Shown one piece after another: positions 34,651-46,600 of a stretch of 64,000 nucleotides of DNA. The translations under genes were made by a program, and so were the position numbers. This stretch comes from Paralichthys olivaceus (taxonomy: Eukaryota; Chordata; Actinopteri; Pleuronectiformes; Paralichthyidae), in contig NC_091113.1 in assembly GCF_024713975.1 (NCBI RefSeq), positions 7,576,501 to 7,640,500 on the forward strand, given 5' to 3'. The stretch's first letter is position 1, and every line of letters starts with the position of its first letter. Under the pieces are notes generated by a model. That model saw only the letters and a program-made list of their open reading frames with translations. It did not search any database and had not been told where the DNA came from.

Positions 34651-37600
34651 GAGTTGTTAAATATTTACACCCTCAGCAAACATAGCTGCCTTATGCTGAT
34701 GCTCGAGATGAGCGCAGCATAAACGAGAATGGCAGCATGCCTTGGTGAACCTGTAATGAGATCGAACCTCGCCCCGCCCACTGGGGCCCCCACAGGTCCT
34801 GACGAGCTCAGGTTGGGTACCCACACACTGTAAGTTCAGAGGTTTGTTTGACGACTACAATGTGTCTGTGATGGTAATAAACTTAAACTTTACTATGTGT
34901 TTGGGCCCTTTTACCTGGGACTCATAGTCCCTGGAAACGCCCCTGGTCTTCAGAGGTGTTGTCACACATCTCTGGCTTTGGAGCCTGTGTGGCGTTGTTG
35001 AGCTGGCTGGGTTGATACTGAAGCGTGGTGGTTTCTCAGGGAGCTAAACAGGGGTGTTAGCCTTGCTCTTTCCCAAAGCCAGTGCTGCCCCCCCCCACCT
35101 CCCAGCCTGATTAGGGCCTAATCCCAGCCATGAGCTTGTGATCTCTTTTAATGAGCAGCCTTCTTCAGCTCCTTGCCTGCTGCTCCGGGGCGCCTCGTTA
35201 CATAAGCACACCCAGAGACCCCAAGCGAATTGAGAGGGAGCAGGCCAGCTGGATGGTGCCGCTTGTGGCTCACCACTCGGCGCGGCGTGAAAGGATCTGG
35301 AAGTGAGTCAGTGGTGATTTCCTATACAACTGGTCTGTCTGTGCAGGTTGAACAATCCTCAGGCAAACACTTGTTGAACTTTCGGCACAGTGAGGGAGAA
35401 TGTGTTTACCCAGCTTCTTCTTGGCCGCCTCCTGCACCTGGATCCTCTCCAGCTCGGCGAGGCACGGTGGCTCTGTGAGAATCAGATCAAAAGAAATGTG
35501 ATGACAGGCAATACTTAAAAATGGGTCCCCCCCTCAAACTTCATCTCAATCAATGCTCCTCATTATTACACGTTTTGCCCGTATTGATTTGTTTAAGAAG
35601 TCCTATATTTCATTCCCTCATTGATTGTGGAGAGCTTAGGTGAAAGAACATATGGATGTTGTCTGACGAGGATATGAGCAGAAGCTGAAGAACAAAGTAG
35701 AGACATATTGAGTTGCAGTGGAGAATTTCTGTGGTGTTTGCACAAAACTAGATGATTCATAGGGTGTTATCAATTCTCTGAGGCCTTGCTGTCAAGCCAC
35801 AAAGGGAAAAGCCTTGTTTTAATTATTTCTTTGCATTCAAAATGTGTCCCAATAATAATCACGTGACCATCGTTACTTAATACTGAAAAGTGAAGTAGAT
35901 ATAACCAGCTAGTGATGGAGAATTGATGAGGAGGGTCAGAGTAACCGATTGCACGTAGATTAAACGCCCGATCAATGGGATAATCAGCGTGCAAATGAGG
36001 TTACTGCCAGAACATCCTGTATTTTAGAGAAGGTCAAATGGTGCAAATCGAGCACATGTGCACAGATTAAATATCTTAAGATACTTCTGAGAAAACATAA
36101 ATAATTTACACCGTTACTACACATACACGATGAAAAGGCTTCAGAAGAAGAAGACTTGGTTCAAGAAGTTCAACATTTTGGGAAACATGCTTTCCTGATA
36201 TTCACTAAAGGGAACTGCTGCTTCCCTGGTGTCGAGGTACAAACGTAGGTTATAAGAGTCAGAACAAATGTAAGTAACTACAGACCCGGCTTTTCATAAC
36301 CACTTTGTTATGCCACTCAGCGTTGGTGAAGGATTAAACATTAAAGTCACGTCACTTCAAACCCTCTGTCTCCCTGTGATGTAACCTCGCTGTTATTTCA
36401 GCCTTTTCGAGAATTTCCCTCAAAATAGATTCCACTCTCACGGCTGGTTCTTCGGCGGAGACCCCTTCACTCACTTTCCCTCCAGAAGCAGAGGCACCAC
36501 TCCGCCGTGGAGACCTTCCCATCTTTGTAGCTGTCGCAGGAGTTGAAGAAGGGTCGGATGCAGACCTCGTACTTGTCAAGGTTGATGGCGGCCAGCTCGG
36601 CCTGGTCAAGATACAGGTCGCTGTTGGTGTCCAGCCTCGAGAACATCCAGCCGATGGAGTCCTTACAGCTGGCCGCCAGGCTCTTGTCCAGCACTGTCAG
36701 GAATAATCGTACTTTCTGTTTACACTACAGCTCTTTGCATGGAAAATTGATTTGTATGTTTGGAGACAGCAGAGAATAAAGCCGCTTTGAGAGTTTCTAA
36801 CCTGAAGCGGTGCCAGCTCCGAGCTTGCCAGAGTTATTCCGCTTGGCGTTTCCATGAAGGAGTTGGAACCAGTCTCTCAGGCGGTCGCCCAGGTCTGCCA
36901 GGTCCTGGCCAGTGCAGCTCTCTAACAGAACAAAAGAAAAAAAAGAGGGAATCCCAACGTTCAAAACCCTGGCAGACACTTAACTGCAATCTGTCTCACC
37001 TTCCCAAAAGGCAGGCAGGCGCTCAGCAGCGCTCCATATTGCTCTTACTGCTGTAGCGTGAACAGAATAAAAGCCTTCCCTGAGTGTGAAGCTGGTGAGG
37101 TTGTATTTTAATGCAGCGATTTATAATTGTATGATCTGCCAATTAAAGAAAACATTATTTTGCAATCAACTTCGTTGAAGCAAATTGCTATTCTCCAATA
37201 AAAATCATCCAATTTTAGTTTCAGGCTAAGCACTTATTCCAAGCTACAGATGAAAAGCAGGGTTACATTTCATCCTTTTGATCAATTGGCATTTTCACTT
37301 GCCAGAGAGCACAGACAATCAATACTGTTTGGCTGCAATGATAGATGGTGTACACTCTAAATAATTAATTACTACATGATTGAGAGAGCAGTTTAGCCAC
37401 ATTGGGGATATTTGGCTAACAGTAATCTCTAAAACTGGTGAGTATTGATCCCAAACATCGGGTTGAATAGAGTCCCATCCTGCAGGGCAGTGTGCGGCCA
37501 CCGGTGCATCATCACTTTTCTATTTTTTTGAAACCTTGACTCATGACAGTGATGCAGACAGGGAGGTGTGAATCCCCAAAATCGAGATGCATGAATCCAA

Positions 37601-40600
37601 GAAGGTGAAGAGAGGGAACTTGCCACGTTTGGTGTCAGTGTTCGTGACGGTAACAGAGGCTGTGGCACATGGGCAGAAACCAGCACACATGACGTTCAGT
37701 TCTTTGCCTGTGAGGCAGGCCTGCTGCTCCAGCTTACACTGTCGGCACAGAGAAAGAGAGAGGGGGGGGGGGCACAGATGCAGTTAAAATATTTATGGGG
37801 GTGACCGCAGGAAAGAGAAATTTCTCTTTCGGATGAGACACTACTGCACTTAGAGAGGCAGCAAGAATGAACTGTCATTTTCTGCCGTCTTCTCATGCAA
37901 GGTCAAAATTAAAAACTATACATAAATCAATAAAGAGTCCTGGCAGTGGCCAGTGTACAGTGATGCTGCTCAAGACAGCGTCCGTCATCAATCACGCGGC
38001 CATGTTGAAATGGTGCACTTGTCCTCCCGCGAGCTGTGATGAACTGCGCTGCCCCGCTGCGCCCACGTATATGTCAGCGTAGCAGGAAACAGCACTTGAC
38101 TGGACTCCTCTCATTATTTAAAACGATGACACGGCCACTTTCCATTTCTGCTCAAGGTTTTATGGTGCCAGAAGCCAGTAATAAAGCAAAAGAAGAATTA
38201 TCTGGGCTTTCAAGTCTAAGTGCTTTCAAAGAGAGACGCCGGGGCAGAGTCCTTCCTTTTTACCTCAGAGGCGTAGTTGTGTCCGTCAGAGCCGCACACA
38301 GGTGAGGAGGCCGCCACAGGACAGGGCTTGCAGCTGCTTTCACCGGCCTCCTCATGTCCCGACTGTTTGACTCTGAACATGAGAAGGAGGAGAAGGGAAG
38401 TTAAAATGTCAGTTCTCCAAAATTACAAAAAGAAAACACTCTTATCTTACCTCTACCCCAGTGATATCTATCATTACATACAGTACATGGATATCTGGCT
38501 CTGGGATTTGTGTTGTACTCCCCCTCAGTTTAAAATTTGTTTGTGCTGCTCACAGTGCAGAAAAAATATGATAAAAAATTTATCGGCAACAAGTCTTCCC
38601 CAAATACTGTGATGAAAGAGTTCTTCTGAAGACATGTTTGTCCAAAACAGTGGATTTATACTCAGAGCTGCAGTACAAGTCACTATCATTAGCTTCTTTT
38701 AAGTCTGCAGCGATGAAAAACTTCGATGAATAATGTCATATCAGAAGTTTCACCAAATTCTTATAATTGAGTACATCTTGAGATAGACTCTTATTTCCTG
38801 ACCAGCATGGTGGATCCACCAACCAACAGTGCCTTCACTCGTTCTGTCCAAAAAACTCTTTGCAGAAACAGTGTTCCTCTAACACACAGTTGTTTGGGTT
38901 GACAGCAGTTGTAATGAGAAGTGTTGACAGAGGTGTCCATGGATCATCCACAGTGACAGAAAACAGATGCCTGTCTTATTTTCCATAGCGGCTGAACCAA
39001 CTGCTCGTTGACGGCATCTTCTGCTGAAAATTCACCTTCTCAGACAATAGCTCCGCTCCCCAAACTATTCATGTCTCAATTCTTAAAAACGACAATAAAC
39101 ATAAGTTGAGCTGCGGTATTGAACATGCTTTTAGTTTTATTTAATAGAGAGGGATCCAGGTCTTGTTACCGTCGTGCATTTATAAGATCATGTATCATAA
39201 TGACAGACTTACAGAGAATTGTGACCTGAATATGTTTCTCTCTTTCAGATTAACAGAGCACATATCAGCACATTGTTTATCCAGCAGACACAGTTAGTGA
39301 GTAGTAAGTAACCATCGTGGAGCATGGATAGTGGAACTGTGACAAGAACCATGATGCCGAATGAATGATAATGTAGCAGCTATGCTAACAAGGTTAGAAT
39401 TTAAGCATAAAAGATGACATGTTTGCTTTGGACAGAAGAATTTTTTTATTGTAACGTTTGGATTCTGAAATCACAAATTATTCATGTTGAAGTAGAAGAA
39501 ATCTGAGAAGCATAGATAAAAAAAACTAATAAAAGTAGAACTAGATTGAAGTGAGAAAATATGTTTTGTGCTTTGTGAGAATGGGTCCTTTAATATCCAC
39601 TAGCTTGCTGAGGTCAAACACAGTAACAGTTACAAATCTCCTCTAACTAGATGTTTTTATTGCAACTCGTTTGTATCTCTCTTGTAAACTGCAGCATCGC
39701 TACAACTACATCAGATAGTCATAATCTTCCTGTTAATATTTGGACGCGCTGCTTCATAAAACGTCCCTCTGCTTGCTCTCCTCTCACACAGCGATTGACT
39801 CCACGTTCGGTGTGCACAAGCATTAGGGCTCAGTACGACTTCTGAGGCGGGCTACTTAACGACGCCGGGGTGGTTTAGTGTGGTTGCGTTCGTGCTTATC
39901 ACCCATTATTCGACACAGTCCCTCTCATCTCTGGAGTGACTCTGTAAATGAAGCACTTTATTGAAAAAGATAAATGCCTGCCGCTGCAGATAGACTTTGC
40001 AGGTAGTAATAATTCACTCCATTAGTTCTTTTCAGGCTGCAACCCTGCTCATTTGTTTTTCAGTCAAAGTGGAATTGATGGCAATGAAGGGACAGATAAA
40101 TGCTTTTTCACTGAGGTTTACTACAGAAAGGTAAAGTGTCTTTGTCTCTGAAATACTTATATAAACCAAGGTATTAAACTGTGTTAAATAACCAAAGTGT
40201 AAAAGAGTTTTCTGTATGATTTAAACCTCGCTCCTCTGCCACCGATTAGTCTGTAAAATGGTTCAGCGACATTTTATTTGCCAAAAGAGAAGTCAAGTAC
40301 ATAGAGTTCAGTGTTCATGCGGCGTACAATGTAAAATCACTGTTGCCAGGTGACGGCTAATAAAATAAAAACAAAACATTTCTACTTGAAAAAGCTTTTG
40401 TGTTTTCTCTATTTCACTGTCACGTCAGGGGCAAAAATGGCTTGTTAATTAAAAGTATTAACAAAAACCCTTAAAAAGAAACATCAATCGGAAAGAATTT
40501 CCTAAAATATCAACACCCACTCTGTCACAGTACTAAAACTGTCACACAGAATGCTGTATTTTATAATTAATATATTTAATTTTTACTCTGATGCCGATCT

Positions 40601-43600
40601 ACAGGTCTGAAATAAAGCTTAACTCTCCAACTAACTTTAGAAGATGAAATGAAAACAACAGTTACACAACTGGCATCTCAGTACGGCTGCACCGCAGAGT
40701 AAATATAAAGATGGAGGACATCACAGCTTCCCAAAAATGAAGCCAAATAAACTCGATCGCCCCCTGGTGGCTGCTGTATCGATCAGTGCTGTCACTTTAT
40801 ATTTGAACGTTTTATTCATACGTGGAGGAAAAAGTTTGTAATCGAGCTGTAGACACATCCATCTTTCTAAACAGTCTACAATAACATTAATTAAACAATG
40901 GTATAGCTGAGGAATGTTTTATACTGTTTGTTTCCAGCGTAATAATCTGGTGCAGATGTTAATTTTCATTCTGGCTCGACTGTGAGTTCACGAACTCTGA
41001 ATCCATGTAGCTTTAAATAATTAAACTAATCGTGTCTTCTTTCATTAATAATGCTGAGCCAAAGGAGTTCATGCTACATCATGCATTAGTTCATGATGAG
41101 TCATGTATTAGTTATGCATTAATTAACCAGAAGGTATTTACACTTGATATCAAGTGTTACCCCATAATACTGGCACGTCTTTACTGTTTCTGACAGGAGC
41201 AGCTGTAATCAACATGTAAAATCAACATTTTATTTCTTAATCATTAGTGAATAATTAATGTGAATATTAATGTAATGAAATACCACTGAATTTATAGCAT
41301 GGGCATATTTAACCATGTGTATGCATTCATGTGGTGTGAATTCAAATCATATGGAAATTGTTCACTTTTCAAATAGAAATTTCGATAGAAAACTCAAAAT
41401 TAGTTTTCTTAAATTTCCTTGGTCAAATTCAGACACTAAAATTAAATTAAATGACTCAGATCTGACCGAGCCAAATATTTAGGTATCCATTCAGTGATAA
41501 AAGTTTAAATTTAGACATTCAGTTGAAATATCTGATTATTTTGTCACTGATTTGTCTCCATAACTGTCAGTTTCATCCATCCACTCATTAGTCACAGCTG
41601 GGGGTGGGGGTGCTACAGTGACTGCCCTTCTGACTCATGACATTCTCTGTCTCTGAGTCTAATCAATACATCTTCACTCAGATAGTGACACGCAGCGATC
41701 GGCTGTTGACACCAACACGCCGCAGACACGTCCGTCCTTCTCCTCGTGTAGAAACCATCAAAAAAAACACGTCACCACGTCTCGGGAAACCCGGTCTCCA
41801 CCCACCTGTGCTCGAGTTTCTTGCGATTGACACACATGGCCCTCTGGTAGCCCTGAGCGACGCACATCTTATGGCGGCTGCACTTCACATTCTGGCACGG
41901 GTCCTTGGTGATGTCCATGGCTGCGAACATAAAAACAACAACACTGAAAATCCAGAGGTGTCAATCACAGCTGGGCTGTTTCGTTTTCACCACCAGGAGC
42001 AAAATACTCCTCCTTCGATTCTTTTTTCCTTCGTCTTCTGGCTCTAAAACAAAAGGAAGCTATTTTATGTCCTGTGTAATCAAGTTTAAATGATCTTTCG
42101 TCTTCGCGCGATTGTCTTTTTGTTTCGAAGACGTTTGCAATAAAAATCATGAAATGTGCGAAGAAAAATATTCTGGCAGTGTGCACACATGAGCCTATTG
42201 ATTTTATAGTCAGCACTGAAAACATGGACGCCTAGCTGTCATTAGCGAGGCAACCCATCGTCAATAGCACCGCCTGCAGTCTCCGACGGCTGTCTCTGAT
42301 TGCGAGAAAAACCTGACAGCACTGACTGAGCATCTCTTTCTCTCCGCCTGTCACATCTCACTTCCCCCACGTCAACTTATCACTGTCTCTCCCCAGCTTG
42401 CCTTTTCTCTCTCTTTCTCCCTCTCTCACTCAGGCTCCATCTTTCTCTCCCATATTCCCTTTCTTTCCTCTTCCCTCCTCTGCTTCCCTCCCTCCTTCCC
42501 TCAGCTGCATCTCTTCGGAGAGTTAAATGGTTCAATGCCAGCCTCTTTCTCTTTTTTTCCACTGATAGACTGAGATGGAAATAGCACTGTGTCCTTCACC
42601 CTCCCCTCTCTGTGGTCAATGCCACCCGAAACTGGATGCCACATTCGCCCGGCCCCATTTACCATCATCGCCGGAGACCGAGGCCGCGCAGACTCTCCGA
42701 TAAATTTAAGAGTGAGTGGCAGGCGGCGGTCGGCGAGAGAAATTTAAGCAGTGAAACCCTGAGTCAGCTCCGAGCAGCTGCTTTGTAGTCAACACCGTCA
42801 ACAGACGAGGTGGCTGCCAGCCAGATCCCTGGGAATCCAGCGACGAGGTGATACTTTGATGCTGCAGGAGGGAGGTGGGAGGGAACAGTGGACTTTTATG
42901 GAATCAGTGGATGACAAGGTAACTCTGAGGGATTCCAAAAATACTGGTAGGAGGCTCTGTGCCTGTGGTGCTTTTGTACCATAGAGAAGAAGACTCAGTA
43001 TGAAACTAAGCTGTCGACTTGAGTTTACAAAGAGCCAAAGTACTGCAGCACTTCCCAGCTGGATTTAGTTCCAGGAGCAACAATGTACGATTTATTATTG
43101 AGGTAACGAATTCGTCCTTTAGGAAAGCAGGTATCTCTTTGCCCTGTTTAAACAAGGTTCTGAAAGGTTCTGTGTTTTACCTTGATTTAGGGAAATGCTC
43201 ACATCACAGCTTGATGAATAAAGGTTAACTATGACTACTGTGTGCAATCAAACAAAAGAAATCAGCTTTTTGATATCTTAATACTTTTTTAAACCACATT
43301 CGATGTTGATGTTTTTTAACTTCAACCTTTTCCATCAGTTCAACCCTGCAATTATCTCAGAAATACTAAATTACACACACCACGCACAACTTTGATGTCA
43401 AAATGGAGAAACATGTGTCTTCTCTCACCTCACGGTGCAACAGGACTTTTTGTTCTTGAATAAATTGCTCAAAACTCTGAAACCACCATTTTCACGAACT
43501 GCCACTGCCTGCAGAGAGGAGTTACAAACAATCCAGTAAAAAAGAAGAGCAGAGCAGCTTGTAACGTGGGCACACAGATAACATCTGTGGGATCAAAAAA

Positions 43601-46600
43601 TATATTTGAAGAGGCAACCTGCTGCTGCTGCAAACGCTCATAAAAGAACATTTAGATTTTTGGCTGAGGGGAATGCTACGAGACTAAATCACAGAATAAG
43701 GTGCATCACAAATAGCGCAGAGGGTAAGGCACGGTGGACAGGTTTCACAGGGAGAGGGTTCATGTTCTACATGTCTGTGCAGCAGTTTTTCCAGAAGTAA
43801 GTGAAAAAGGACATGAATTACAAATCTGTTAATTTAAAAGCTTCTCCTCAGAGGGGAAGAGACAAGACGTAGCATTTAGCCTCAGCAGAGAAGCTCAGAG
43901 ACAGATAACGGGCTCCGGGCAGTGCTGGTCGCTCATAAAGTCCAAACAGTCATTCCATATAAAACATTTTGTGACCACTTGACTTTCATTCACTTCATCT
44001 GCTACAATACCTATTCTGCTCGGCCGTAATTTAACCCCAGAAGCCGAACGATATATCCAGACTATGACAGAGGATGACACATTTGTCTCCTACTTCCGTT
44101 ATTTAAAAATAAAGATAAAACCTTCCACAACTGTTACCGAACATATCATTTTGACTGTTTCTTTACAACGAAGAAAGTCGTCTCATATTTCCTCTATGCC
44201 TCAGTGGATCACATCACTTCTAATCACTCAGGTTTTCCTAAGGTGGTGGAGGAGGATGGTGCTTTTGTTGAAACAGGTTCCAGTCACGGACCATAAACTT
44301 TTATGGAGGCAGAGAACCAAACTCCGTGTTTTTTTTTCTTTCTTTTTTACTAGTGTAATATACCGTGAACTATTCCCACTTCAGTGTAAGGGATTTTATT
44401 ATTTCTTGACCAGTGAGCAGCTGCTGTATACCTGCTGGCCACTCACAGAAAAAGGCAGCTACAGGCTGTGCTGTGAGCCGTGCACTGAACCAGCAGGAAG
44501 AATCAAATAAAACCAGAAAACAACTCAGACAGCAAACCTCCACCAAAGCTCTTAAACCAACTCCATTCTGTTCGCTTAACAAAACATTTTAAATCTGCAT
44601 CCCAATCAAGATCTGCATTAAAATACATAGCGATCAGGAATCTTACAGCCAAGGATTATCTGTTGAAGTATTTCTGCTGGGACTTATACAGCTCGAATTG
44701 TTAAAAATTGCAATGAATGAACTCAAGATTACTGAATCTTAAATCTAATCCCAATGCCATTGTGCCACCTACAGTAAAAATGCCATCGAATTTTCCCGGA
44801 TAACTGTGCATTTGTCTAATCAAAATTTACAAAAATGATTATAAATAAATAAATAAACAACATCTTAAAGCTCACCACTAAGCTGTACAACAAGATATGT
44901 TGTAAAGTGAACACATTTTGTAGGAGGATGGTTGATTTTTCTTTTTTACATCGATGGAACGTGTACTTTGACTTTTTTAGTCCCACCCACTAACATGGAG
45001 GAGGCAGGTATTATGTTTTATACTGCAGCCCGCCACCAGGAGGCTTCACTTTTGGAGGGGGATGCCAGATTAGTTTGACTAACTAACAACGTTGTATATT
45101 ATGCTGTATGTTCCCATAGAAACACGGCTTGGTGTTTCTATCATGTGCAGCTCTCCCCCTGCTGCGATGCTCAGCATATATGAGAACCTTTACCGCCTCC
45201 AGGCAACGGCGTAAAAACCAAACACATCCCTTATATCCAGTAGTATTCTTGTACAACACCTACATCTTAAAAAATAAAATCCACAAACACAGCATTTAAT
45301 TTGCACGAATATCAAGTGGGTTTTTTACAGCTCTCCTGGTTGTTGCATCGTGGTGCATTGAGACTCTAGCGAAGGACCAGGATCTGAAAGAGTCGTTATG
45401 GGTTTTAAATTCTCCTGTAATCATATCCTTATTATCATTATTACTGCCCTACTACTAAGTAGTTGGACAGAACCCCTCTTTAAAACCGGTCATCAACCAT
45501 TTGTCTTACACTCACACTGTCAGAGCTTGCTTTTAATAGAAGTTTTTAATGGTTCTGCACAAGGAAATCTGCAAAAGACCTGTTAATGAGCTGCCAAGAA
45601 GTAGTAGCATGCATCTGAAACTGAAAATACTCTGACGGATAATAAAAGCCTGAGAGATGAGCCCATCTGACAGCTTTGAGTTAATTAGTTTCAACTGGAT
45701 TTGCTGTTACTGTCATGTTAAAAGACCCGTTAACATCCCTTGACTTAATTGGTGGCTGCTGATTTAAAGCAGTTTATTTCATTCAACTGGAATGAAGATA
45801 AAAAATAATTTACTGATAATTAGAGAGGATACAACCCACACGTCCACCTCTAATTGTCATGTTTGAGCTATTTCTGAATTATACAGATGGACACATAATC
45901 ATAGTCACTTGATTTTTTAAATATAAATATATAATTTGGATCTCTAAGCACAAAAGAAGTCTAATTAATCATCAGAAATAAAGCACGTCAAGGTCAAATA
46001 TAACAGCTCCTCTGTTCAGTCAGAGCTGTGGACACCCTACTGTTTTGAGACGTCCCTCAAACACTCATTTGAAAAAGGCTGAGTTGTCTGAAGCCTGGGT
46101 CTGGCCTGTTTGTTCTTTCCGGTGCGTGCAGGTAAACTTTGCCGGAGTCTCTGCTGTCATGTTGAATTTGCAACGAAGAAGACCTTGATCAATTAAGTCT
46201 GCGGAATTAGTCCCACTGGGAGCCGGAATGGGGATGAAATCAATGGTATTTAAATGAGCTTTGCCCACGCTGCAGCGAGCGACGTGTTTTCCTGAGATTA
46301 CATTGGTTATTCCCCCTGTTGTAAGAACAGATGACTGGGATAATGTGCGGAGCCGCTTCCTCTCATATCTTTTCTCCTTTGAGGCATGTCTTCAATGATT
46401 TTTAAGTGAGGCAGTGTGGGTGGGGAGCGAACACCGCCGCCTTCTCACACTCACCTCGCACAGGGAACACACTGGCAGCCCTGCGGGTCTGTTAGATTGG
46501 CTGCCACAGGTTTGAGCAGCATCTTTATAATGTGTGGAATGATTCACACTTCACTTCTTCACCTCCACAACAGAAGAGTTAGCCTTATAGCCACCGATGA

